DNA of 41,255 bases from a virus. A model generated the notes under the pieces. The model was not told where the DNA came from and did not search any database. It worked only from the letters and a program-made list of their open reading frames with translations. The stretch spans positions 1 to 41,255 of the IMG/VR virus record IMGVR_UViG_3300033571_007740; one strand, 5' to 3'. This document shows, one piece after another, positions 1 to 7,350 of this stretch (its first letter is position 1; each line of letters opens with the position of its first letter). The position numbers and the translations under genes are program-made.

Positions 1-1231
1 CGTGAACTTCTTTACCCGCTCTACCGCTAGCCATTTCAGCAGCGCCTTGCATTACAAGGGCTATTGTCTGTGGCCCAGTTCCAAAGATTCTTCCAGCGCT
101 GCGCAACGCATTCCCCAATCTTGATCTAATCAGGGTTTGCCTGTATTCCGCGACACTGCTAAATGCCTTTGCTTCTAATTTGGCGGCTTTTTCTTGAGCA
201 GATCTTAGTGCAGCACCGCGCAACGGTTTTCCATTTCGATCTACAAATCGCTGTGCCATGGTCGATGGCGCTGGCGGTCTCACCGCTCTGGATGGCGGTG
301 CAGTTGGTGCGGTGGGATTCGGAGCGACTGGTGGCGGCACTCTAGTCATCGGGGCGGACGGTGCAGTTGGCGGAGGAATTTTAACTGCTGGCGTCTTAAA
401 ATATTTGTACATTTTTCTTAGTTTCAATGCCAGATATCCAACACCGAGCGCACCAGCACCCATTACCCATTTATCGGTTACCTGATTATAAGGATTACTG
501 CCTTCAATCTGATCTTCGGGTACTCCCGTTCTTCTTTGAATTTCTCTTTTGGTTGAGTGAATACCAGCATTAATCAAAGATGCCGCAACTAACGGACCCA
601 ATCCTTTGACCAGCGCATTTATCACTGAGCGTCTACTCAGAATCGAGAATATTTTATTGGCGAGATCTTCTTCTTTTTTAGGTTCTTGCTTCTTAGATGC
701 CATTTTTTTGGTGAACGGCATTTTATTTTGAGATAAACTAGCCAACTTACTGTTTATCTCATCTAGTTGACCTTTGACAGTCTTTGACCTAGTCAGTATG
801 CGAACGGCTGTCGGATCTTTGATGTTATTCAGAGAAGCATAATTCGGAGTCTTTTTATTTTTGTACGCACCCAATTCAGAATATAGATTAGTAATGAGTG
901 CGGTATTCCTTTCAGAAATAGCGACTAAAGTGTTTATTTTATTGTTCAGATTTGCTATTGAGTTTAAGGTATATTTCTTAAATTTAGCATCGTTCTCTTG
1001 TCTTCTTTTTTCTTGAGTAAACTCTTCTTTTTCCAACGGCGTTCTTTTACCATATTTGGCTTGAGCAACGGTCGCTAAAAATTCTGATCGAGTTATAATT
1101 CTAACGAGATTATATACAGACAATCGCATCGCCAAATCTTCCTTCAGCATGGTTGAAAATGCTGAAGCGAGTGTGGAATTTTTTCTCGACTTGATTGTGT
1201 ATAGTTTTGTTGCTAGTAATGTTAGTGACAT
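1..1231 (-). CDS. Large structural protein, N-terminal 410 residues (tape-measure candidate), partial
   Basis: An open frame on the minus strand starts at ATG 1231-1229 and stays open to the left edge, so the C-terminus is missing. The start overlaps the stop of the preceding frame by one base (TAATG). The N-terminal part (about residues 1-180) is charged and probably helical. A hydrophobic Gly/Ala/Leu segment follows, then a Pro/Ala/Thr-rich linker at about residues 280-330, then another basic and Ala-rich helical stretch. I do not recognise the family from sequence. It is directly downstream of gp26 and a short gp51-position frame. In many tailed phages the tape measure follows the tail assembly chaperone pair, and T4 gene 29 lies in the same hub cluster. 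A tape-measure or hub role is therefore inferred from position only. It could also be another internal virion protein. Confidence 0.6.
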   Translation of the reverse strand, partial: MSLTLLATKLYTIKSRKNSTLASAFSTMLKEDLAMRLSVYNLVRIITRSEFLATVAQAKYGKRTPLEKEEFTQEKRRQENDAKFKKYTLNSIANLNNKINTLVAISERNTALITNLYSELGAYKNKKTPNYASLNNIKDPTAVRILTRSKTVKGQLDEINSKLASLSQNKMPFTKKMASKKQEPKKEEDLANKIFSILSRRSVINALVKGLGPLVAASLINAGIHSTKREIQRRTGVPEDQIEGSNPYNQVTDKWVMGAGALGVGYLALKLRKMYKYFKTPAVKIPPPTAPSAPMTRVPPPVAPNPTAPTAPPSRAVRPPAPSTMAQRFVDRNGKPLRGAALRSAQEKAAKLEAKAFSSVAEYRQTLIRSRLGNALRSAGRIFGTGPQTIALVMQGAAEMASGRAGKEVH

Positions 1232-1509
1232 TATCTTCGTCTGTTGCCTTTAAATAATTTCTTCAGCGATTCTTCAGTTTGTTTGACTCTCTCGGTTTCT
1301 TCTTTAACCCAAGTATTTACCATTGTGATATACATATCACGCTCCCACGGCAACATGTTCTCTAACTCTGTCAGCGTATATTTGTACTGGTGAGTTAATG
1401 TGAACATGTTATTGTAGTAGTTTTTCAGAGAAGCATTACGAAAGGTTAGGTAAAAAAATCGTTGAGACCCTCCAAATGCAATTTGTGGTCGAACCCACAT
1501 TTCCCGCAT
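1231..1509 (-). CDS. 51: gp51-position frame; probable -1 frameshift extension of gp26
   Basis: This frame overlaps the 3' end of gp26 by 64 nt in the -1 frame. Its coding-like part is the last 73 residues, which include the motif LENMLPWERDMYITMVNTWV followed by a charged helix. That is the style of the second reading frame of tail assembly chaperones (lambda gpT and equivalents). The first ATG at 1509 lies inside gp26 and gives a nonsensical N-terminus. The next ATG, at 1407, would give 58 residues but has no Shine-Dalgarno sequence. Entry by frameshift at the T7 run at 1452-1458 is the better explanation and would yield a gp26 fusion of about 324 residues. In T4, gp51 is a baseplate hub assembly factor next to gp26, but T4 gp51 is much longer, so homology is not claimed. 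The stop overlaps the next ATG by one base. Confidence 0.6.
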   Translation of the reverse strand: MREMWVRPQIAFGGSQRFFYLTFRNASLKNYYNNMFTLTHQYKYTLTELENMLPWERDMYITMVNTWVKEETERVKQTEESLKKLFKGNRRR

Positions 1510-2204
1510 TTATGTTCTATGTCCAGTTTCAGTTTAGGTAAATTCTGCAAAAACTCTAGGATCTTATCAAACTGTTCTTGAGTCAGACTCTCTAGGAATG
1601 TATAGAATTCTTCTTTGGTCGTTTCTTTGGTATAGTAAAGGCTGGTCTCATCGTAGACATATTCCGAGCATTCCATGATCAAGTCATAGACCTGATCATT
1701 GTCTTCCGAAAATAGAAGACCCTCTACATCAACAAATTCACCAATTGTCGGATACTTTAACTGAATTCCAACCGTGTTAGTGAATTGAATTTTGTTTGGT
1801 TTTGTTGGAACAAATGGTGGCACAACTTCAAGGAGATTGATAGAAACCTCCATCAAGTTCTGGCACTGAACTGGAATCTCATTACCCGCATCGTCTTGAG
1901 TTGTTCGCACTATGTTTTGACATAAAAAATTGGTATCCAGTTTTTCTCCGACCGATCTTGCTCTCAAGTTCAAGAACAAATATTCGATATCAAAAATTGG
2001 AATGTCGTCTATATTAATATCGTCAATCAAGCAATTGTTGATGACTTGCTTGATTGTTTTGAGAATTGTCTGGCTGTCTTCGCTCTGTAGAGCCATCAGC
2101 AACAGTTTTTCTTCTTTGACTAGAAAAGGTCTGAACTTTATCGGATCTTCTCTAGTGACAATTTTCAATTCAAATACGGGTAGACTTATTTTAGGCAATG
2201 GCAT
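1446..2204 (-). CDS. 26: gp26 baseplate hub subunit / hub assembly protein
   Basis: 252 residues, resembling T4 gp26 (T4_baseplate family; T4 protein about 208 aa). The N-terminus MPLPKI is followed by the typical FRPFLVKEEK segment at about residues 25-34. Zinc-binding-like cysteines lie near residue 94 and at C233-x2-C236 with H240 and H243, and the protein ends in the family-typical LEGLxDFF. In T4 this protein is needed for assembly of the central baseplate hub. The start is supported by GAGG seven bases upstream of the ATG and by 12 nt of spacing after the preceding stop. The last codons, GAT TTT TTT ACC TAA, contain a perfect slippery heptamer just before the stop (see the separate entry), which would extend a fraction of the product into the next frame. 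Confidence 0.85.
   Translation of the reverse strand: MPLPKISLPVFELKIVTREDPIKFRPFLVKEEKLLLMALQSEDSQTILKTIKQVINNCLIDDINIDDIPIFDIEYLFLNLRARSVGEKLDTNFLCQNIVRTTQDDAGNEIPVQCQNLMEVSINLLEVVPPFVPTKPNKIQFTNTVGIQLKYPTIGEFVDVEGLLFSEDNDQVYDLIMECSEYVYDETSLYYTKETTKEEFYTFLESLTQEQFDKILEFLQNLPKLKLDIEHKCGKCGFDHKLHLEGLNDFFT
1452..1458 (-). other. Candidate -1 ribosomal frameshift site T-TTT-TTT in gp26
   Basis: Seven T on the coding strand are read in the gp26 frame as (GA)T TTT TTT, followed by ACC TAA. This fits X-XXY-YYZ for simultaneous -1 slippage of two Phe tRNAs. After slippage the reading goes to TAC CTA ACC and runs 73 codons to the stop at 1231. The site is three codons before the gp26 stop, as in lambda G/GT type chaperone pairs. 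I did not find a strong downstream hairpin by eye. Confidence 0.6.
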
Positions 2205-2216
2205 AATAATACCTCA

Positions 2217-3083
2217 TCATGATTTACCAGTGTAGCCGCCACCAGGGTTGGTTGTGGAAGAAATAATACCGTCCAACGAATTCAATGCATTAGCAATTTT
2301 TTTGCTTTTCAGTTTCACGTTTTCCAATTCACTGATCTTGTTACTCTTGGTTGTTGCGTCGTTGACTGAATACGACTCGTATGTAAACGTCACCGATAAT
2401 CTATGAAATCCATCATCAGCCCAGTTGGCGGTCATTGGCGCAATGCTTAATGGATAAGCGTCCTTGAATGTGATCGTGTAGTATGGTTGTTTTGATACAT
2501 TCAGATTAGATACGTTGTTGACGTTGTTTATGAACTCCTGCCCGATATCAGTGAATTTGAATAGTTTAGAACTATCGAAAAAATATCTGTTTATTTTGTC
2601 GATGGAATTCAATATCGAATTCAATCCTTTAAATTTACCGTATGGTGCGGCGGGAAATTCTGTATATTGGAATAGAGTAAAATCGGACACAACTTCATCA
2701 AAGTATCGAGTCTCTACGCTATTGAAATCTTGTGTAATAAAATCTATCCAGTAAGTGAAAATATCATAGACTGGGATCTCGACATTGTGAATGAAAGTCA
2801 TGGTGACTTCTGGGTATTCACGTGAATAGGGAACCTTTATCTTATTCCTACCTGGAATCTTATAATCCACGCCGACGGAGTTTTTTCCAGGGAACTCTAC
2901 GGACTCGCAGAACATAGAAAACCCGCGAGGGCTTTTTGCTGAGATCAGACTATAGTCAAAGGGCAGAACTGGCATCATAAACATAAATTGGGAAGACTTT
3001 AAGAAGTCTTGCCCCATAAATGTCTGCAGCGACTGATCTGGGTTGGTGCTAACAAGAGGCACTGTCGTTGAATTTTCTGCCAT
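2217..3083 (-). CDS. Tail-tube-family protein, probable gp54-like tube initiator
   Basis: 288 residues with the hallmarks of the T4 gp19/gp54 tail tube fold. An early segment, FCESVEFPGK (about residues 58-67), is followed by a beta-rich YPEVTMTFIHN strand pair. Near the C-terminal half comes YPLSIAPMTANWADDG, and then a final strand LSVTFTYESY. Members of this family form either the tube itself (gp19, about 163 aa) or the initiator ring on the baseplate (gp54, about 320 aa). The length and the baseplate-cluster location favour gp54. A second tube-like protein cannot be excluded. The start overlaps the upstream stop by one base (TAATG), and gp26 follows after 12 nt. Confidence 0.65.
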   Translation of the reverse strand: MAENSTTVPLVSTNPDQSLQTFMGQDFLKSSQFMFMMPVLPFDYSLISAKSPRGFSMFCESVEFPGKNSVGVDYKIPGRNKIKVPYSREYPEVTMTFIHNVEIPVYDIFTYWIDFITQDFNSVETRYFDEVVSDFTLFQYTEFPAAPYGKFKGLNSILNSIDKINRYFFDSSKLFKFTDIGQEFINNVNNVSNLNVSKQPYYTITFKDAYPLSIAPMTANWADDGFHRLSVTFTYESYSVNDATTKSNKISELENVKLKSKKIANALNSLDGIISSTTNPGGGYTGKS

Positions 3084-3631
3084 TATCGTTTATAGATCAT
3101 CTTTTCTGTTGGTAGGAAAATCGCCGTTTCCCATTGGTCTGGTTCAATGTAAATTATCGACGACATGATGTGACTGTAGAGATATCTTTTGATGCAAGGT
3201 TCGAATAACTTGTACCTCTTCGAACTGGCAAGCAAAGAATATGATAGATTAAACCTAGTTGTGTCATTGTATTTAGTGTTGCTAATAAAATCGTGCAGTT
3301 TGTCTAACAGAGCCAGTCTGCTGTAAATGTCCAGATAGTGCAGGTTCATGGCCAAAAATCCATCATCATACATTTCCATGGGTATAACCAGAGGAAACTT
3401 GTCCCAAACTGGGAGGATGTGTTTCCATTTTGGGTCATAGTGATAGAAATACATTCGCCCAATGAAGGTTTTGGACGAAATTCTTTTGGGGTCGTTTAGA
3501 ATATTACTTCTGTTGCTGGGAATTCTTAGAGAGGCTATTTTTTCACCCAACCACCATCTAGCCTCAGCCGTTCTGGGTCTGATACTGACGGCAGACATCT
3601 GCTTCTTCATTTTATCGAGTAATGATGCCAT
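3083..3631 (-). CDS. Conserved T4-like virion structural protein
   Basis: 182 residues. The central block (about residues 58-110) contains MYFYHYDPKWK, then KFPLVIPME, and then DGFLAMNLHYL. This set recurs in marine T4-like phages in proteins annotated only as virion structural. No catalytic motif or membrane segment is visible. It lies between gp4 and the tube-family protein. Its ATG follows the gp4 stop with no gap, and its own stop shares a base with the next ATG, so the three are probably translationally coupled. The function is unknown. Confidence 0.7.
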   Translation of the reverse strand: MASLLDKMKKQMSAVSIRPRTAEARWWLGEKIASLRIPSNRSNILNDPKRISSKTFIGRMYFYHYDPKWKHILPVWDKFPLVIPMEMYDDGFLAMNLHYLDIYSRLALLDKLHDFISNTKYNDTTRFNLSYSLLASSKRYKLFEPCIKRYLYSHIMSSIIYIEPDQWETAIFLPTEKMIYKR

Positions 3632-4066
3632 TTAAATTCCTAAGTGTTTTTCTGTGACGACTTTAAACTGCCAGTTCCTATCTTTACAATATTCGACAGC
3701 GGCTTGCCATTTGGCCTCGTTTATGCCCCAAGTCGCAACCTCTTTGATGTATTGTTTGGTGACTCTACTGCGTTTCTGGGGCGGCTGTGCTTGACTATGT
3801 GGCTTGACTTCCAAAATAAACGATTCGATTAGACCCTTTTTGTTTCTGACTTTAATGAAAAAGTCTGGAAAATAACGATGATAACGGTTGTCGATTGGCG
3901 ATAAATAGGGGATTACAATCTCTTCGTTAGACCATCCGATCACATTTTCATTGCTGTCCAGATGAACCATAACCCGACGCTCCCACAAACTTCTAAACCA
4001 TATGTTCGTAGGATCGCCTAAATATTTATTAGTGTTTTTTGGACTAAATTTACCGCTGTAAGCCAT
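3632..4066 (-). CDS. 4: gp4 head completion protein (PD-(D/E)XK nuclease fold)
   Basis: 144 residues, close to the T4 gp4 length (150 aa), with the family N-terminus MAYSGKFSPKN and KYLGDP. The TnsA-like nuclease residues are present: E29 in the LWERR helix, D68 in YFPDFF, and E86-V-K88 in ILEVKPH. In T4, gp4 (the product of the combined gene 50/65/4) finishes the head after DNA packaging so that the tail can join. The start is fixed by the conserved N-terminus. A perfect late-promoter box, TATAAATA, ends only five bases before the ATG, which predicts an essentially leaderless late mRNA. It is the first gene of the leftward cluster and is divergent from gp48. Confidence 0.88.
   Translation of the reverse strand: MAYSGKFSPKNTNKYLGDPTNIWFRSLWERRVMVHLDSNENVIGWSNEEIVIPYLSPIDNRYHRYFPDFFIKVRNKKGLIESFILEVKPHSQAQPPQKRSRVTKQYIKEVATWGINEAKWQAAVEYCKDRNWQFKVVTEKHLGI
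4018..4024 (+). promoter_or_regulatory. Candidate late promoter CTAAATA for gp48
   Basis: CTAAATA lies on the plus strand inside the first codons of gp4, 65 nt before the gp48 ATG. The same heptamer sits at a sensible distance before gp25 and before the 1053-aa gene. Spacing like that of T4 late promoters would place the transcript start near 4030, leaving a leader of about 60 nt that carries AGGA at 4079-4082. Confidence 0.4.
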
Positions 4067-4071
4067 ACTCG

Positions 4072-4079
4072 TATTTATA
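4072..4079 (-). promoter_or_regulatory. Perfect T4-type late promoter TATAAATA before gp4
   Basis: On the minus strand the sequence is TATAAATA, CGAGT, then the gp4 ATG. This matches the T4 late consensus exactly. With the usual -13 to -6 placement of the box, +1 falls at 4066, which is the A of the start codon. Confidence 0.65.
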
Positions 4080-4089
4080 GGAACTTTTC

Positions 4090-5304
4090 ATGGCAGAAAA
4101 AGAAAAATCTTTTTGGAGTTGGTTTGCCGCATCTGCGGGCGGCGGTCAAAATGCGGGTATAATAAACCCATCTCAACCGTGGCTAACCTTGGACAAAAAT
4201 GGGAACGTCGCTCTACCCAGCGCGGCAACCAACGCCCAGACACCAGAAGAAGTCTCCACTACCGCAAAAAGAGACTACAGCGGCGAAGACAAGTTCCTTG
4301 AGCAAGGCAGAATAAACAAATCGTCGGTCTACAGTTTTCCAATGGAACTGGAAAACTCGGAAATGCCATACGTGGTTTTCTACATTTACGATACTAACAC
4401 TGGATCTATAGGTGGTGCCTATGATCCTAGAACCAAATCATTAAAGACGGGCGGCAATGAGATACTTAATTTCGTGGACGCCACAAGACAACAGGCGTCA
4501 GAATTTTCTTTTGGGTTGACTGATGTTGCTTTGAATACTGGTCAATCTATAGCAGATTCAATCGGGAAAGCGGTCGGTGTCGGTCCAGTTTCAGATGTTC
4601 TAAAACAGCGATTTGCTGGATTCTCGCTTCAAAGAAACATAGATCTGAGGGCAGAACATACCGTAGTTTTATTCATGCCAGATACTTTAAGGGCTGGATA
4701 TTCTCATGATTATGATGCCATCAGTGTTACTAGCGTGTTGGGTAATGCGGGATTTCTTGCTCAGGCTATTGCTGACGTAAAGGGTAAATCTGCTGGGGCA
4801 ACTGATCCATATGTTATACAGACGGCGGCGGGCCTGTTACCTGGCATACAGAGCAGCCAAGAATTAACAAATTTACTGGTATTCGGGACCACGGGTAAAG
4901 CAATCAATCCACAGATGGAACTGCTTTACAATTCACCCACCCTAAGAACTTTCAACTTTGACTTTCGTTTAGTTCCTCGAAATCAGTCGGAAGCAATGAG
5001 GATCAAAGATATCATAAACACCTTCAAATATTATTCTGCACCCTATATTAATGACAATACTTCGGGTAGATTTTACGTCCCACCCGCAAGATTTATCATG
5101 GAATTCCACCACCGTGGTGACGAAAATTCATTTTTGTTCAAGACAAAACAGTGTGTTTTGAATGATATTCAAGTGGATTATGCTCCTAATGGATATGCGA
5201 CCCATTACGATGGATCCCCAGTCGAAACTAAACTCACACTGTCATTCACCGAAACCACTATGATTAGCAGAAACGACATCAGTTACTCTGGGGCATCATA
5301 CTAA
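4090..5304 (+). CDS. 48: gp48 baseplate tail tube cap
   Basis: 404 residues (T4 gp48 is 364). The central segment YSFPMELENSEMPYVVFYIY (from about residue 80) and the C-terminal region FNFDFRLVPRNQSEAMRIKD, with a late LTLSFTETTMI strand, match the gp48 pattern. These are tail-tube-like strands that cap the hub and dock the tube. The N-terminal 70 residues are Gly/Ala/Asn-rich and poorly conserved in appearance. AGGA precedes the ATG by seven bases. The stop overlaps the gp53 start by one base (TAATG), which suggests coupled translation in the order gp48-gp53-hub-spike. Confidence 0.8.
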   Translation: MAEKEKSFWSWFAASAGGGQNAGIINPSQPWLTLDKNGNVALPSAATNAQTPEEVSTTAKRDYSGEDKFLEQGRINKSSVYSFPMELENSEMPYVVFYIYDTNTGSIGGAYDPRTKSLKTGGNEILNFVDATRQQASEFSFGLTDVALNTGQSIADSIGKAVGVGPVSDVLKQRFAGFSLQRNIDLRAEHTVVLFMPDTLRAGYSHDYDAISVTSVLGNAGFLAQAIADVKGKSAGATDPYVIQTAAGLLPGIQSSQELTNLLVFGTTGKAINPQMELLYNSPTLRTFNFDFRLVPRNQSEAMRIKDIINTFKYYSAPYINDNTSGRFYVPPARFIMEFHHRGDENSFLFKTKQCVLNDIQVDYAPNGYATHYDGSPVETKLTLSFTETTMISRNDISYSGASY

Positions 5305-5987
5305 TGCAATATTTCAGTGCGCTACCCAAAACCATTTACGCATTTAATCTATTGAACGACAGCCCGAAGGCTGTGACTAATATATTTGCTAGATTCAGAG
5401 CAAAGCCCGAAATACTTGATAATGCCGTCATCTTCTACAAATATCAGTTAAAAGATGGCGATACTCCAGAAATTGTCGCGTTTCAACAATACGGTGATCC
5501 GACACTACATTGGATTATATGTATCGTCAACAATTTAAAAGATCCGCAATTTGATTTCCCACTATTACAATCTGAACTGGAAGATAAAATACTCAAGCAA
5601 TACGGGTATACGAATATCTCAAGCGCATATTCAACGATTCATCATTATGAATTGGTAGTAGAAAAAACTCTGTCTGAGGTTAATGGACTGGCCACAACCA
5701 CCACAGAGAAATACATCGTCACCCAAGAACAATATCAATATACATCAAACACAATTACGTTGCAGCCATTGAATCTGCCCGTAACTGAAACTGTGGTATT
5801 CAGAGCAAACAACTCCGATCCAAATTCTGCAATCACATCAACTCTTACGGTGGAAAGTACATATAAACCCGTATATGTTTATGACTATGAAACTGAATTG
5901 AACGAAGAAAAGAGAACAATCAAACTACTCAAGAGTCAGTATGTTCAGGTTATGTCTAACGAGTTGCGAACAGTATTAAATGACTAA
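5304..5987 (+). CDS. 53: gp53 baseplate wedge subunit
   Basis: 227 residues (T4 gp53 is 196). The N-terminus MQYFSALPKTIY and the early segment DGDTPEIVAFQQYGDPTLHW (about residues 51-70) are diagnostic. The latter is the LysM-like region of gp53, which in T4 clamps neighbouring wedges to form the inner ring. The C-terminal part ends in NEEKRTIKLLKSQYVQVM, typical of the family. It overlaps gp48 by one base and the next gene by eight bases. Confidence 0.9.
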   Translation: MQYFSALPKTIYAFNLLNDSPKAVTNIFARFRAKPEILDNAVIFYKYQLKDGDTPEIVAFQQYGDPTLHWIICIVNNLKDPQFDFPLLQSELEDKILKQYGYTNISSAYSTIHHYELVVEKTLSEVNGLATTTTEKYIVTQEQYQYTSNTITLQPLNLPVTETVVFRANNSDPNSAITSTLTVESTYKPVYVYDYETELNEEKRTIKLLKSQYVQVMSNELRTVLND

Positions 5988-7350
5988 TTTATCGACTAAT
6001 ACATCCACACGTGATGTAGTATTCAATTCTGTTTCTATTATCAATTCCGTAACTGGGATTCCCAAAGAATTGACGGGGCTTTGGAATACCATAAACATTT
6101 ACGAGGATATGCTGCAGAAATTAAACGTCATTATGGGCAGCATTGAATTGAAAGATGGCGTCAATATACAGGCAGAGTTGCAGTTGCACGGTAATGAATA
6201 CCTCTTCCTCTCCTTCAACAAACCTGGCGAAACCGACCCGCTATCAAAATTCCAAAAGTCATTTAGAATCTACAAAATAACCGAAAAATCACCCGAAGAT
6301 TCGATGGCTCAATCTTATGTCATCCACTTCTGCTCTGAAGAATTGATTTTTTCGAATCAAATTATTGTCTCCAGATCCTTCAAGGGTCAGCAAATTAGCA
6401 AATATATTGATTCGATCTGCACTCAAGATTTGAAAATAAACTCTAAGAAAATGGATCTATTGAACAATTTTGAGGCTTCTGTGGGTATACAGGACTTTAT
6501 TATCCCGTCAATGCATCCTTTCGATGCCATAAATCTTTTGACCACGAATGCGTTTAGCCAAAACTATTCTCCATTCTTTTTCTTTGAGAACTTTTACGGG
6601 TACAATTTTTTATCTTTCGAGACGCTGTTTAAGAGAAGTCCACTAGTAACCCTAAATTATAGCAACGCTAAATTGACCGAAAATTCGAGCACAGCGGCAT
6701 ACAAGAACGCCAATCAGATGACCAAACTGAAGTTTCTGCCGTCTTTTGACATCTTAAAAAACACACAAAACTTAACGTATTCTGGTAGGTTATATACTTT
6801 GGATATTTTAAGGCAGGATTATCAAGCCATAGATTACAGCGTGGATGACATGGCGGATATCAATTTTATCGACGGCAAAAACTTACCCGTTAACGATGCA
6901 AAAAATCGAAACGAAAAGGATTTTCTAGCAGAACATGGCAATAAATATTTTTACCAGATGACAAACAAGTCACAGTCAGATTCGCCATATCTGGTATCTA
7001 GAGCGTTCAGAGTCACAGACACTAATGTCGAAAATACCGTTTTGCAGAGAGAAAGTATGCTGAATCTGTTGAACAATACTGCCATGGTATGCACCGTGGG
7101 CGGCAATGTTCTATTTACAGTTGGAAGTATTGTGGAAGTCGAGATGCCTTCATTCTCTCCAAACAGAAGAAATGAGCGCAGTATCGATCCATTCCTGTCG
7201 GGTAAATACATGATAACCAAAACTCGACACGTATTGACCGCTTCTGGACAACACCAAACAATATTAACCTTGAATAAAAACACTCTATCATCAAAGTTAG
7301 ATAGTGCTAATAAAACTTCTGTACATTATAGAAAAGCGAGAAATTCATGA
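5980..7350 (+). CDS. 27: gp27-like baseplate hub protein
   Basis: 456 residues (T4 gp27 is 391). It lies directly before the gp5 spike. The first half is beta-rich, with FRIYKITEKSPEDSMAQSYV and then ICSEELIFSNQ-like strands. A segment around IQDFIIPSMHPFDAINLLTT (about residues 171-190) is typical of hub proteins of the gp27/gpD type. The C-terminus has FLSGKYMITKTRHVLT, the usual final barrel strand pair of such hubs. The trimer would form the ring that connects the spike to the tube. The match to T4 gp27 is by context and pattern, so some other hub family member is possible. The stop overlaps the gp5 ATG (ATGA). Confidence 0.7.
   Translation: MTNLSTNTSTRDVVFNSVSIINSVTGIPKELTGLWNTINIYEDMLQKLNVIMGSIELKDGVNIQAELQLHGNEYLFLSFNKPGETDPLSKFQKSFRIYKITEKSPEDSMAQSYVIHFCSEELIFSNQIIVSRSFKGQQISKYIDSICTQDLKINSKKMDLLNNFEASVGIQDFIIPSMHPFDAINLLTTNAFSQNYSPFFFFENFYGYNFLSFETLFKRSPLVTLNYSNAKLTENSSTAAYKNANQMTKLKFLPSFDILKNTQNLTYSGRLYTLDILRQDYQAIDYSVDDMADINFIDGKNLPVNDAKNRNEKDFLAEHGNKYFYQMTNKSQSDSPYLVSRAFRVTDTNVENTVLQRESMLNLLNNTAMVCTVGGNVLFTVGSIVEVEMPSFSPNRRNERSIDPFLSGKYMITKTRHVLTASGQHQTILTLNKNTLSSKLDSANKTSVHYRKARNS

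Noticed and set aside
163-485. Plus-strand ORFs with Gly/Val-rich products
   Set aside because: They lie antisense to the partial minus-strand gene, in the Pro/Ala-rich linker region, and have no ribosome site; they are composition shadows.
6944-6951. AATAAATA late-promoter-like match within the gp27-like gene
   Set aside because: It is deep inside coding sequence with no gene start close downstream; chance in AT-rich codons.
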